From: Roseibacillus sp.
GTDB lineage: Bacteria; Verrucomicrobiota; Verrucomicrobiia; Verrucomicrobiales; Akkermansiaceae
Reading direction: 5' to 3'
Assembly: GCA_029242545.1 (NCBI GenBank)
Contig: JAQWTV010000172.1
Coordinates: 1-64,000, forward strand
DNA: 64,000 bases
In this document: positions 46,916 to 56,507 of the stretch, in pieces
Layout: the number at the start of each line of letters is the position of its first letter
How positions within the stretch are numbered: the stretch's first letter is position 1
The notes under the pieces: generated by a model
Told to the model about the DNA's origin: nothing
What the model saw: only the letters and a program-made list of their open reading frames with translations
Database searches by the model: none
Position numbers and translations under genes: made by a program

Positions 46916-47839
46916 ATGAAAACTGCAACTACCGCCCTTTTAGCCATTCTTCTCCTAGCCTTTACCGGGCCTGCCCTGCTCGGAGACAAGGATGGAAAAG
47001 CATCTTCCACCGCCAAGGGCAAAAAGAAGGTTGTCTTCATGGCTGGTCACCGAAGCCATGGTTACGACCAGCATGAGCACAAGGCAGGATGCCTGCTGCT
47101 TGCCAATCAACTGAACAAACATATGGGAGAGGATCTTGAAGCAGAGGTCCATCTCGCCAAGGGATGGCCCGCCAATGCCACTGAGCTAGAGGATGCCGAC
47201 TGCATCATCTTCTATTGCGATGGCGGCGGGCGCCACATGGCTAATCAACATCTGGAGGGCTTGGACCTGAAACTTAAGGACGGCTGCGGCCTAGTCTGCC
47301 TTCATTATGGTGTTGAGGTACCTAAGGGCAAATCGGGCGAAAAGTTTCTCGATTGGATCGGCGGCTACTTCGAAGGAAATTGGTCAGTCAACCCGCACTG
47401 GGATGCTGATTTTAAGGAACTGCCAGAGCACCCCATCACCCGCGGGGTAAAGCCATTCAAGATCCGTGATGAATGGTATTTCCACATGCGCTTTCAAGAG
47501 GAAATGAAAGGAGTGACCCCGATTCTCTCTGCCCATCCCCCTGCCAGCACAATGAAAAGGAGAAATGGTTTTCACTCTGGCAATCAACACGTTAAGGCCG
47601 CCCTTGAGCGCGGAGAAATACAACATCTGGCATGGGCCTACGAACGTCCCGACGGCGGTCGAGGTTTCGGATTCACGGGAGGACATTTTCATCGCAACTG
47701 GGGCCACGACGACTTCCGGCGGATCGTCCTGAATGCGATTACATGGTGCGCGAAGGCAGAGGTTCCCACTGATGGGGTGCCCTCCGACAAGATCACTGAT
47801 GCAGACCTAGACGCAAATCAGGATTACCCGAAGCGATAG
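46916..47839 (+). CDS. Secreted ThuA-domain protein
   Basis: 307 residues from ATG 46916 with signal peptide (TTALLAILLLAFTGPALLG); an upstream GTG at 46898 would extend by six residues. A stand-alone ThuA-like (type 1 glutamine amidotransferase fold) domain: KKKVVFMAGHRSHGYDQHEH, DADCIIFYCDGGGRH, GCGLVCLHYGVEVPKGKSG, HPITRGVKPFKIRDEWYFHM, and GRGFGFTGGHFHRNWGHDDF. ThuA was named for trehalose utilisation and its PVC relatives may act on sugars; the catalytic function is not proven. Follows the ThuA-containing fusion gene. Confidence 0.88.
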   Translation: MKTATTALLAILLLAFTGPALLGDKDGKASSTAKGKKKVVFMAGHRSHGYDQHEHKAGCLLLANQLNKHMGEDLEAEVHLAKGWPANATELEDADCIIFYCDGGGRHMANQHLEGLDLKLKDGCGLVCLHYGVEVPKGKSGEKFLDWIGGYFEGNWSVNPHWDADFKELPEHPITRGVKPFKIRDEWYFHMRFQEEMKGVTPILSAHPPASTMKRRNGFHSGNQHVKAALERGEIQHLAWAYERPDGGRGFGFTGGHFHRNWGHDDFRRIVLNAITWCAKAEVPTDGVPSDKITDADLDANQDYPKR

Positions 47840-47923
47840 CTCTTCAACATTTGGATTTCCACCCCTGGACTCCATAAGGCTATCCCGGCACGGGATGGCC
47901 TTTAGCTTTTTCAGTCATCTGAT

Positions 47924-50536
47924 TTACAGCTTCTTCCCCTTGATCTGGAGATCGTGAATCGACCAGTGCTTGCCGCCGTTCGCACGGCCCTTCTGAGTGA
48001 TCCGGATAATCTTTGTGTTTACGAGTGGGAGGCCAATCACGGTGACGGGACCGTCGCCCATCCCCTTGGCGAGAACCTTACTCCATTCATTATTCGCCAT
48101 TACCACAACCTCATATTCTCGTGGATAATCATCCGTTGAAGGCGCCGCATCCAGGATGATCTCACTTACCTTGGATACATCTGGCAGCTCTATCTGGAAC
48201 CACTCTCCACCCCTCTGAGTCCGGCCCGAGGTCCATCGGCTACCGCCATCACTATCAATTGCATTCTTGCAGCCATCCGCTCCATTGCTTGCGGTAAGGG
48301 TCCAGTCCCCCCGGTTGACCAGCATGGGCGGATCGAGAGCTTCAAGTTCTGGAAGAGTGAAGGGTGTAGTGCGGCTTTTGTTCTCCTCGCGAATAGCCGC
48401 CACAAAGTCCTTAGTGACCGGAGCCGCCTTATTCCCAAAACTATTCCTTACGTAGGTAGCGATATCCGCAATCCATTGGTCGTCCTGTGAATTCATCGGG
48501 GCCATTAGGCCCGGGTAGGTCTTCCCATCGAGTGGCCCGGTGAGACCGTGCAGGATCGTGCGAATCATCGTGCTCCCGCTCCCAATAATACGTGGAGCCT
48601 GAACCATTGAAGGTGCCAGAAGTTGACCAGGCTTACCATCAGGCACCGGAGTTCCCTTCCCATCCGGGCCATGGCAGGTGTAGCACAGCTGGTTAAAGAT
48701 CACTTTGCCCTTCTCCATGGAACGGGCAAGCTGGGCATTTTTCCTGCGCGCTTCTGCTGCTGCCCTTGCCTGAGCCCGCATGCTAGCACTCTTACTGACC
48801 ACAGCCTTTACTGCGTCATTTCCCTCGAAGGACCTCGCCACTTCATCGGCAAGGGCCAGAAGGTCCTCATTCTGCGTTCCACTAAGAACAATAGAATTGA
48901 TCACCTGAGTCGCTACTTCCGCGTTAGGGCTTCCACTCAATTCCCCAAGTTGCAGGATGGAGGATACGACCTTCTGATCACCCTCTCCTATCAAAGGCTC
49001 CCCGACCCTGAGTGCCTGAACCTTTACCATGATTGAATTATTCCCCAGCGCTGAGGCAACCGTATCAGCGTCTATTGCTCCAATTCCCTCCAGGGTCCAA
49101 AGAGCATTCGCTCGACCAAGCTCTGTCTTACCCTTGAGCGCAAGGTCCTTGAGAGCCGGAATGACCGAGTTGCGATCCTCTCGCAGGACGATCAGCTTCT
49201 TGGCGGTATCCCTCCACCAGCCATTTGGGTGAGAGAGATGCTTGACCAGTTCCTCCGTTGTCTCATCCAACATGCGAGGCTGAGGGCCTGGTTTGAAATC
49301 CCTATGCACCAGACGATAGATCCGGCCCTTGCCCACATTCTTATCGAGCCCCCACTTGTCGATTACCCCACGCAGGTAGCTGCCCGGGCGCGTCCAGTTT
49401 CCCTGCTGGATGATGCCCCGATGCATATCGACAAGCAGCATTCGTCCATCCGGCGCGGTTTCGGCCCACAGCGGGCGAAAATTAGCATCACGGGTCCGAA
49501 TGAACTCGGAACCAGGATACGCATTAGTCAGGACCGTCTTGGCCTCTGTCCTGTTAACAGAAGCCCGTCGGATCAATCGCCCGACCGGCTCCGGAATGAT
49601 CAGGTCGCCCCGGATATCCTCGGGAAGACGGTCTCCCCGGAAGATTCCCTGACCCGCACAGCCAGTCATATTGTTGAGGCCCCCGTTGGAGCCAACCCGC
49701 CCACGACCGCCCTGCACATCGGGAATCTCCGCAATCGGAAACACACGGCGGAAATCCCGTCCGGTCTGTCCCGGCAGATCGAGCATACCGTAGACCGGAG
49801 GTTGCTGGAAATAGAACGCCGGATTTTCTCCTCCTGCCGTGGAATAGTAGAGGCGCCCCCAATCATCCTGCGTCAGGCCCCATTGCCCGCCCCCACGGGG
49901 AATGCGCTCCATCTCTAATTTACCATTCGTATATCGGTAGCGGCGGTTCTCGTAGGTGATATAAATCCAGTTATCAAGCGACCAGATCAGCCCACTCGGC
50001 TGGTGCTCCATGTTACCTCCCCGTCTTCCCCCATCATAAATCTTCACTTTTTCATCGGCGACCCCATCTCCATCGGTATCCCGGTAGTTCCAGAGATCAA
50101 GGGTGTTGGTCACATGCACCATCACCCGGTCATCGAGGGGCAAAACCGCCCTGGGCAGAAGAAGGTTGTCAATAAAGACACTGTGCTTGTCATAGACCCC
50201 ATCCCCATCGGTGTCCTCATGTCGTGAAATCCTGCTTCTGGGCTCCTGCTCGCCCGTCGCATCAGCGGTCTGCATGTAGGTCCGCATTTCCACGACGTAG
50301 AGAACGCCATTCCCATCGAACGCACAGGCCACTGGCTCCTCGATATGCGGATCACTGAGGACCAGTTCGAGGGAGTATCCGTCAGGTAATTCGAGAGATT
50401 TGTGGGCTTCTTCGATACTGAGGAACCCTCGCTGGTATATCGTATCACCAGGCTTAGCAGAGAGAGCCGCTACCCCCCCGAAAAAAAGCAGGGCACTAGC
50501 ACCCCACAGGACTTTGCAACTTTTGAAATAACTCAT
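47924..50536 (-). CDS. Propeller dehydrogenase-HEAT-cytochrome c-discoidin protein
   Basis: 870 residues with a signal peptide (LWGASALLFFGGVAALSA). N-terminal PVC-type beta-propeller (about 45-420) with LPDGYSLELVLSDPHIEEPV, VLYVVEMRTYM, HEDTDGDGVYD and YRDTDGDGVAD. HEAT-like helical repeats follow (about 430-590), then a cytochrome c domain with C618-YTC-H622 in MEKGKVIFNQLCYTCHGPDG and a candidate axial Met in GLMAPMNSQDDQW. The C-terminal 150 residues form a discoidin/F5-8 type sugar-binding domain (SDGGSRWTSGRTQRGGEWFQ, HWSIHDLQIKG). Predicted periplasmic or surface sugar dehydrogenase with haem c relay. Confidence 0.92.
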   Translation of the reverse strand: MSYFKSCKVLWGASALLFFGGVAALSAKPGDTIYQRGFLSIEEAHKSLELPDGYSLELVLSDPHIEEPVACAFDGNGVLYVVEMRTYMQTADATGEQEPRSRISRHEDTDGDGVYDKHSVFIDNLLLPRAVLPLDDRVMVHVTNTLDLWNYRDTDGDGVADEKVKIYDGGRRGGNMEHQPSGLIWSLDNWIYITYENRRYRYTNGKLEMERIPRGGGQWGLTQDDWGRLYYSTAGGENPAFYFQQPPVYGMLDLPGQTGRDFRRVFPIAEIPDVQGGRGRVGSNGGLNNMTGCAGQGIFRGDRLPEDIRGDLIIPEPVGRLIRRASVNRTEAKTVLTNAYPGSEFIRTRDANFRPLWAETAPDGRMLLVDMHRGIIQQGNWTRPGSYLRGVIDKWGLDKNVGKGRIYRLVHRDFKPGPQPRMLDETTEELVKHLSHPNGWWRDTAKKLIVLREDRNSVIPALKDLALKGKTELGRANALWTLEGIGAIDADTVASALGNNSIMVKVQALRVGEPLIGEGDQKVVSSILQLGELSGSPNAEVATQVINSIVLSGTQNEDLLALADEVARSFEGNDAVKAVVSKSASMRAQARAAAEARRKNAQLARSMEKGKVIFNQLCYTCHGPDGKGTPVPDGKPGQLLAPSMVQAPRIIGSGSTMIRTILHGLTGPLDGKTYPGLMAPMNSQDDQWIADIATYVRNSFGNKAAPVTKDFVAAIREENKSRTTPFTLPELEALDPPMLVNRGDWTLTASNGADGCKNAIDSDGGSRWTSGRTQRGGEWFQIELPDVSKVSEIILDAAPSTDDYPREYEVVVMANNEWSKVLAKGMGDGPVTVIGLPLVNTKIIRITQKGRANGGKHWSIHDLQIKGKKL

Positions 50537-50718
50537 GGGCTTATGAATGACTCAATGACTCCTTATCCTAAGGGGGCCATCTCAGCAGAGGCAATCCCAC
50601 ATCCGTGTTCCCGCAAATCGCCGGCCACATCCCAAAACTCCTGTTTTATCGGGAATTACCAAAGAAAGAGGGCCCTATCCCAGCTCAGCGCCTGCCAGAA
50701 AGCCCCCGGGAGGATGAC

Positions 50719-51918
50719 CTAGCGAGTTCGGAAAATGTAGACTCCCTTTTTATTTCCAACCCCAATGTCGGTTTTATCATCCCCGTCGAGGTCGCCCACT
50801 GCAACCTGGGTTCCCACTCCCGAATCCGTGTCTACGAGATGCGGTATAAATTCCACCCCATGTTTTTCACTTCTCCTTAGTTCAAACCAGTAGAGAACCG
50901 AGGGCTGATCCGCCCCGGGGTCTCCCCCACCATGTGCCCACCAACGCTTACCCGTGACGAAGTCCATCAGCCCATCGGCGTTGAAGTCCCCTAGGGCCAT
51001 GGAGTGATGTTGTGAAAAGGCAACTCCCCCAGTTCCCGGTTTGGCTTCTGATGGAATGATAATGTGTTTTTTCAGAGAACCCCCATCGGAACTCATTTCA
51101 TTCTCGAACCAGGCGATTCCCCACCCGTGAGCCCACAAACTCGTCACGACGTCATTGTCTCCATCTCCGTCCACGTCATAGACCAGCATTTGCCCGCCTC
51201 CCTGGGGTGAGAACTGAAACTTATGAAAAGTCCACTGACCACTAAGGGCGTCCTCGGGGCTCTCATACCAGCCCTCTTTCCAAATTATATCGGGCCGTTT
51301 ATCTCCATTGAGATCGCCAACCCCAAGACCATGGGTGTAGTGACCCGCCTTGGTATTGCCTGAGATCGCATGGAAGGACCAGGGCTTGGTCACCTGCTTC
51401 CAGTCCGCACGATAAAACCCCCAAACATCCTTCCGAAGCCCTACCAGCTCCGGCTTCCCATCCCCGGTAATATCAGCCAAGTGGGGTGACTCTCCACCAA
51501 AACTGGTCACCACCCGATGCTTTGGCCACTCTTCCACCTCTGTTCCATTTTCAGGCTGCAGGTAGATGTCGAGATGAAAAGCGGGGCCATGCGCAATCTG
51601 AAGAATGTCATTGCGGCCATCCGAATCCACATCGATGACCCAGCTAAGGAATGAGCTATGGGCATACCCCTTGGGATCAACGGCTTCCCCGGGATAGTAG
51701 CGATGACTCTTCTTGAAATCAGGGCCAGCGTGCCAGTGGGTCCCGGCGACAAGGTCCTGATGACCATCACCATTCACATCCCCAATTGAAGCCCCCTCTG
51801 TGACAAATCCACGCGAAAGGACTGTTCGCTGATGAGAGAATTTCCCGGGTCCCGTGACTTTTGCCGCGCAAACCAGGGCAACCAAAACGAACGGAAGTAG
51901 AAGACTCAGAGCTTTCAT
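50719..51918 (-). CDS. Secreted FG-GAP/VCBS repeat protein
   Basis: 399 residues from ATG 51918, signal peptide (KALSLLLPFVLVALVCA). Seven calcium-binding repeat cores of the integrin-like FG-GAP propeller are readable: DVNGDGHQD, DVDSDGRND, DITGDGKPE, DLNGDKRPD, DVDGDGDND, DFNADGLMD and DLDGDDKTD. Such proteins bind ligands or other proteins at the cell surface. It is upstream of the dehydrogenase gene on the same strand with a 182-bp gap in which I see no other feature. Confidence 0.9.
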   Translation of the reverse strand: MKALSLLLPFVLVALVCAAKVTGPGKFSHQRTVLSRGFVTEGASIGDVNGDGHQDLVAGTHWHAGPDFKKSHRYYPGEAVDPKGYAHSSFLSWVIDVDSDGRNDILQIAHGPAFHLDIYLQPENGTEVEEWPKHRVVTSFGGESPHLADITGDGKPELVGLRKDVWGFYRADWKQVTKPWSFHAISGNTKAGHYTHGLGVGDLNGDKRPDIIWKEGWYESPEDALSGQWTFHKFQFSPQGGGQMLVYDVDGDGDNDVVTSLWAHGWGIAWFENEMSSDGGSLKKHIIIPSEAKPGTGGVAFSQHHSMALGDFNADGLMDFVTGKRWWAHGGGDPGADQPSVLYWFELRRSEKHGVEFIPHLVDTDSGVGTQVAVGDLDGDDKTDIGVGNKKGVYIFRTR

Positions 51919-52016
51919 CAATCAGGAAGGGCAGGAGACTGAGCCATGAGAACTCGGGAAGACGCTCGGCTCAAGAATCAAAGTCCCTCTCTGCTCATCT
52001 CACCTACCCCAAAAAA

Positions 52017-52574
52017 TCACTCCCTTGCGAGAACTTCCTCGAAAAGCCCGGCCTCACCGGGAAGCCCCAGTCTCTCGAGCTGATCTAGGACTCGCGCCAC
52101 GGACGGGATAAGAATTGTCTCTATTTCGATCTGCTCTTCATCCCGGGGGTTGCTTGCCTGGTCCAGGGCTTTCTCTGCAAGATGAAAGCAACCCCACGCC
52201 CTCCAGCGACGTAGTTCTGCACGCACTCCATGCATCCGGGTCGCGAGGTGCTGGTAATGACGGACAGGATTTCCAAGGAAGTCCTCTGCCGGGCAATGAG
52301 ACATTACCCAGCGCTTGGCCCCATAGGGCAAAGGCCATAAGCTGAGGACTTCCCCGCCTTCACCGAAATCTGCCATGAAGGACTTGTTCAGCTGTAACAA
52401 CGCCTGCGCAGCCTTGCCCTCAAGCCACAGGGACTGGGCGTAACATAGTGATGCATAATAGAATTCAGCATTAAAATCACGCTCGTAGACCGAAGTCGTG
52501 GAGGCAGTGAGAACCTCGTCCACGGAAGGCAGTTCCGGGCAGGGGATACGGTTCGAGAGGTGGCGACGCTCCAT
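52017..52574 (-). CDS. Conserved-looking cytoplasmic protein of unknown function
   Basis: 185 residues from ATG 52574. Mostly alpha-helical by appearance: DFNAEFYYASLCYAQSLWLE, GKAAQALLQLNKSFMADFG, GVRAELRRWRAWGCFHLAEK, LIPSVARVLDQLERLGLPGE. Trp/Tyr-rich, no signal peptide or membrane helix. It lies 24 bp downstream of rnc and is co-oriented, so it is likely in the same operon; I recognise no domain, though a TPR-like or helical bundle fold is plausible. Confidence 0.6.
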   Translation of the reverse strand: MERRHLSNRIPCPELPSVDEVLTASTTSVYERDFNAEFYYASLCYAQSLWLEGKAAQALLQLNKSFMADFGEGGEVLSLWPLPYGAKRWVMSHCPAEDFLGNPVRHYQHLATRMHGVRAELRRWRAWGCFHLAEKALDQASNPRDEEQIEIETILIPSVARVLDQLERLGLPGEAGLFEEVLARE

Positions 52575-52598
52575 CAATCTAAGAACAAGCTCCCCGCG

Positions 52599-53282
52599 CT
52601 AGGCTTCCCAGCTTCGCCGCTCAAGAGCATCCTGCGCAGCAGCGGTCTCCGCATTTTTCTTACTCGACCCACCTCCTCTGCCAAGAGGTGTTCCATTCCA
52701 GAGAACCTCAACCCGAAATTCTTTTAAATGGTCCGGACCTTCTTCCTCGAGAACTCGATATACTGGGCTTTCCCTCCGAATCGCCTGAAGCTCTTCCTGA
52801 AGACGGCCCTTCGGATTGCTGATGTCTTCGCAACCGGAAAGGTCGCGTAAATCCTCATCCATCAGCCGCATGGTAACTTCCGTTGCCTGCGCAAGTCCCC
52901 CATCCAGGAAAACCGCTCCGAGGAGCGCCTCGAAGGCATCGGCAAGATTGGAGTCCCGTTCTCTACCTCCAGTGCCTTCCTCACCCTTACCCAGCCTGAG
53001 ATACTCCCCGAGACCCAATCTCTGGGCGCACAAGGCCAAGGCAGGTTTCGAAACCAGACTGGCCCTGATTTTTGTCAGACTGCCCTCCGCATCATCTGGG
53101 AGGCTACAATAAAGGTACTTTGTCAGGATTACTTGGAGGACCGCGTCACCAAGGAACTCCAGTCGCTGGTTATCCGCTGGTTCATTTCGGTGTTCTGAGG
53201 CCCTGCTCGGGTGGGTCATCGCCTGAACGAGCAGAGACGGATTCTTGAACTGGTAACCGAGTTTCTGCGTCAACAAGTCCAT
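52599..53282 (-). CDS. rnc: Ribonuclease III
   Basis: 227 residues, normal for the family. The catalytic RIII domain has NQRLEFLGDAVLQVILTKYL (family signature; Glu and Asp are metal ligands) and SNLADAFEALLGAVFLDGG. The C-terminal double-stranded RNA binding domain covers about 155-225 (LKEFRVEVLWNGTPLGRGGG, SSKKNAETAAAQDALERR). It cleaves dsRNA in rRNA processing and mRNA decay. The start lies 139 bp from the divergent tRNA-His gene. Confidence 0.96.
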   Translation of the reverse strand: MDLLTQKLGYQFKNPSLLVQAMTHPSRASEHRNEPADNQRLEFLGDAVLQVILTKYLYCSLPDDAEGSLTKIRASLVSKPALALCAQRLGLGEYLRLGKGEEGTGGRERDSNLADAFEALLGAVFLDGGLAQATEVTMRLMDEDLRDLSGCEDISNPKGRLQEELQAIRRESPVYRVLEEEGPDHLKEFRVEVLWNGTPLGRGGGSSKKNAETAAAQDALERRSWEA

Positions 53283-53421
53283 GGAGGGGTGGATGTCTTA
53301 TGGAATATCATGCGTGGCGTAAAGGACGTTGCTCGCCTCCTTTCACGGAAGTCCGACCCGCAGCCTAAATCTTTGCCCTTGAATCGTCTCCCCCGATCCC
53401 TCAACTTCGGGGTCCGGAGAT

Positions 53422-53499
53422 GGTGGCCGTAGCTCAGTTGGTTAGAGTCCCTGATTGTGATTCAGGTTGTCGCGGGTTCGAGTCCCGTCGGTCGCCCCA
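53422..53499 (+). tRNA. tRNA-His (GTG)
   Basis: The anticodon arm CCTGA-TTGTGAT-TCAGG gives anticodon GTG. The T arm is CGGGTTCGAGTCCCG. The acceptor stem has eight pairs because an extra 5' G pairs with C73, the identity element of tRNA-His, and CCA is encoded. Immediately preceded by a 139-bp spacer from rnc and not in an operon with another tRNA. Confidence 0.97.
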
Positions 53500-53567
53500 C
53501 TCTCCTGGCGTCTTCTTGCCGGACTCTCGATTAAACGCGGATAGGGCACGCTACCTGCTGGTGGGGA

Positions 53568-54170
53568 TCAGCGGCCATGTCTTGCCAGATATTGCCTCAC
53601 TTGGGACTTGTTGAGCATGATCAGGGCGCACAAGGGGTAAATCGTTGAGAGGAGAAACGACAGCACGCCAACCACCCCGATAAAGACCTGCAAGCCTTCC
53701 ACCCATCCCGGCAGCGCGGCGTTGGTCTCTGCCAGCATCGCATTCACTGCCCCTCCTATGACTGGCATGGCCACCAGGAGGAAAAGAACGATCCCAACCA
53801 CTTTGGCGATAAGTGAGGACAGCGCATACATATTTGAAAGCAGCACCGAGGATTGTCGCCGTTTTACCAGTCCGATGCCGGACAGCAGAATCAGAACCCC
53901 AACGATCAGGGACATCGTAATGGTGATCCAGGTATATACCGCCAGATCCCGATACATCTCGTTCTGGATCTCCTGGACCTTGTCCGGCCCATTCGATTGG
54001 GTCAAAGCGGACAGAGACTCTTGAAAAAACTGCATAGCGACCCCTCCCGCAACATTCATCAGACCGAGGCCGCCAAATACGATATGACACACTCCAAAGA
54101 CCCTCAACCGCCCGGGTTCGATATCATCCGGGGACATGGACGGTGGCTGCTCAATCTGCTGTCCATTCAT
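53568..54170 (-). CDS. Four-TM membrane protein of unknown function
   Basis: 200 residues from ATG 54170; another ATG lies at 54179. Four hydrophobic helices: about residues 28-44, 80-102, 115-140 and 160-185. The cytoplasmic N-terminus is Gln/Pro-rich and acidic (SPDDIEPGRLRVFGVCHIVF). No family recognised. Similar 4-TM proteins of about 200 residues are frequent in Verrucomicrobiota. Divergent from tyrS with a 66-bp gap. Confidence 0.7.
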   Translation of the reverse strand: MNGQQIEQPPSMSPDDIEPGRLRVFGVCHIVFGGLGLMNVAGGVAMQFFQESLSALTQSNGPDKVQEIQNEMYRDLAVYTWITITMSLIVGVLILLSGIGLVKRRQSSVLLSNMYALSSLIAKVVGIVLFLLVAMPVIGGAVNAMLAETNAALPGWVEGLQVFIGVVGVLSFLLSTIYPLCALIMLNKSQVRQYLARHGR

Positions 54171-54236
54171 AATCACCATTAATCATGGTGGATCTGTCTT
54201 GTCCAGCCGCTCACCTTGCGTAGAAATCATGTAGAC

Positions 54237-55424
54237 ATGCCGGCGGAAGTTGACCAAGCCCTTGCCACCCTTTGCGCTGGCACCGAAAAAGTTCTCTCTC
54301 CCAGTGAGCTGGAGTCTAAATTGAAAGAGGGCCGGCCTCTTCGAGCAAAGCTCGGTCTTGATCCAACTTCTCCGGATATTCACCTCGGCCATACGGTGGT
54401 TTTTGAGAAACTGAGACAATTTCAGGAGCTCGGCCATCAGGCAGTTCTCATCATTGGCGACTTCACTGCTGCCATCGGAGACCCCTCCGGCCGCAGCGCA
54501 ACGCGCCCACCCCTGAGCCGTGAGGCGATCATGGCCAATGCCGAAACCTATACCACACAGGCCTTCAAGGTTCTTGATGAAGCCCGGACTGAGGTCGTTT
54601 TCAATGGTCAATGGTTCCGCAACATGAACTTTGAAAAAGTTCTGCGACTGAATTCACGTGTCACCATGCAGCAGATGCTCCAACGGGACGACTTCCGGAA
54701 GCGTATAGACAAGGGGCAGGAAGTCCGGCTGCACGAGGTCCAGTATCCCATTGTCCAGGGATGGGACTCCGTAGAGGTCAGGGCAGATATCGAGCTGGGC
54801 GGCACTGATCAGCTTTTCAACCTGCTGGTTGGGCGAGACCTGCAGAAAGAAGAAGGAATGGCACAGCAGGTTGTAATGACCATGCCACTCCTTGAAGGCA
54901 CGGATGGGGTCAAGAAGATGTCGAAGTCATACGACAATTACGTGGGAGTTTCGGATCTCCCGGGTGAGATGTTCGGCAAGCTCATGAGCATTTCCGATGA
55001 GCTCATGGATCGCTATTACCTTCTCCTCCTTGGAGGAAGACGCGATGAGGGACTCCACCCCATGGAAGCAAAGAAGCAACTGGCGCAGCAGATCACCACC
55101 CGTTTCCACAGCGCAGCAGAGGGTTTAGCTGCCAGGGAGGACTGGGAGACCCGGTTCTCCAAAAAAGACCTTGCGAGTTCAGACCTCCCCGGCCTTCCAA
55201 CCGGAAACCTGTCTGCCGACATGAATGTTCTTCAGCTCACCTCGTATGCTTATCAAGAGGGGTTTGGCCAGAAGAAGTCCAATGGGGAGTTGAAGAAACA
55301 GTTCATCGCAACAGGAGCAGTTCAGCTCAATGGCGAAAAAATGACCGATCCTAACGCCTCTGTGAAACCCCAGCCGGGCGACATTCTCCGGCTATCCAAG
55401 AAACACTCGGTCCGCTTCTCCTGA
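54237..55424 (+). CDS. tyrS: Tyrosyl-tRNA synthetase
   Basis: 395 residues from ATG 54237 (an upstream TTG at 54216 is less likely). Class I signature HLGH within DPTSPDIHLGHTVVFEKL, and KKMSKS in GVKKMSKSYDNY; the tyrosine-binding region is LGGTDQLFNLLVGRDLQ. The C-terminal S4 RNA-binding domain is KSNGELKKQFIATGAVQLNG through the end. Type TyrRS with length and motifs of the TyrZ-like (long N-terminal) subclass. No T-box leader is seen in the 66-bp spacer. Confidence 0.96.
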   Translation: MPAEVDQALATLCAGTEKVLSPSELESKLKEGRPLRAKLGLDPTSPDIHLGHTVVFEKLRQFQELGHQAVLIIGDFTAAIGDPSGRSATRPPLSREAIMANAETYTTQAFKVLDEARTEVVFNGQWFRNMNFEKVLRLNSRVTMQQMLQRDDFRKRIDKGQEVRLHEVQYPIVQGWDSVEVRADIELGGTDQLFNLLVGRDLQKEEGMAQQVVMTMPLLEGTDGVKKMSKSYDNYVGVSDLPGEMFGKLMSISDELMDRYYLLLLGGRRDEGLHPMEAKKQLAQQITTRFHSAAEGLAAREDWETRFSKKDLASSDLPGLPTGNLSADMNVLQLTSYAYQEGFGQKKSNGELKKQFIATGAVQLNGEKMTDPNASVKPQPGDILRLSKKHSVRFS

Positions 55425-55492
55425 TTTCTCCACGGCCCGACATTTCTTGTTTGGTCATTCGTATTTGGAAAATCCCAGACTATACTCTGACC

Positions 55493-56473
55493 ATGCGGTC
55501 GCTGCAGCGTCTCATCCTCTCCGCACTTGCTGTTTCTGTCCTGACGCAATGCGCGACGAGGCCCGACTTGCGGACAAATACCGCTCGAGAAAGCCGGCTG
55601 GCCTCTCTGGGATATGAGCCTCTCAGGTTAACAAAGACGGCAGGGGACTCCCGCTATTCCGGCTATTTCCAAGTCAACGGTAAGGACGTTCATTTACTCA
55701 TCGATTCCGGGGCCAACAGCACCGACCTCAATTACGATGTCGCCAGAGCCTGTGGCATCACCCCTGAAAAATCTGTGAAGGTCGTCAGCAGAGGGGCTCT
55801 AGGACGTCCGGTGGCATCGTGGGTCGGCCTGGGGGCACTGGGAGCGGGGAGCGTCACCGCGACTCCATTTCCCTTCATGCTGGCGCCCTCCTCAAGGCGT
55901 CACACCGCAACAAGCCGCTACGATGGGCAGCTGGGAATCGACGCACTCAATGGACTCGCATCGCTGGTAGACCTCCGGATGGGAACCCTCTGGATTCCAG
56001 GCCCACGAGCAGGCAACACCCAGCGGGAGGGTATAACGGCACTGGGCAGGCAGGATGGACTGGGCCTACATTCATTGCCACTGGAGCCAGCCGGACGCCT
56101 TCCCCATCTTCTGGTAGAATGCCGCTATGAAGACCGCCGGCTGACATGGGTTGTCGACACCGGAGCTGAGGTAACCGTGATGGCGTCCGAAAGCGCAAGC
56201 CGCCTGAGCATTCCAACCGTGGAATCGCGATCAAAAATCATTGACGCCTCTGGTGATCGCGCTTCTGTCCGCAGCGCAGTCCTTCATAACCTGCTCTTTG
56301 GTCAATTACTCGTTCACGAATTGCAAGTTGCAGTTACTCCTCTGGGGCCCATCCGCCAGACTTTTCGGGACCGCTCCGGGAGACCAGTAGATGGGATTAT
56401 CGGCATGGATTTCCTTGAGGAGAGCTCAGCCCTCCTCGATGCCGCATCTCAAATGCTCTACCTGGGTGAGTAG
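55493..56473 (+). CDS. Exported double retropepsin-like aspartic protease
   Basis: 326 residues from ATG 55493. N-terminal signal with possible lipobox (LTQC, Cys20; Gln at -1 is unusual, so membrane anchoring is uncertain). Two retroviral-type aspartyl protease domains: VHLLIDSGANSTDLN (D71-S-G) and TWVVDTGAEVTVMASESA (D222-T-G), each with a later hydrophobic-Gly flap region. In retropepsins two such lobes form one active site, so the protein could be a single-chain two-lobe enzyme. Substrate unknown; it stands alone after tyrS. Confidence 0.82.
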   Translation: MRSLQRLILSALAVSVLTQCATRPDLRTNTARESRLASLGYEPLRLTKTAGDSRYSGYFQVNGKDVHLLIDSGANSTDLNYDVARACGITPEKSVKVVSRGALGRPVASWVGLGALGAGSVTATPFPFMLAPSSRRHTATSRYDGQLGIDALNGLASLVDLRMGTLWIPGPRAGNTQREGITALGRQDGLGLHSLPLEPAGRLPHLLVECRYEDRRLTWVVDTGAEVTVMASESASRLSIPTVESRSKIIDASGDRASVRSAVLHNLLFGQLLVHELQVAVTPLGPIRQTFRDRSGRPVDGIIGMDFLEESSALLDAASQMLYLGE

Positions 56474-56507
56474 CCGTAGGGAGTCCTTCGATAGAAGAAG
56501 AGACCGC

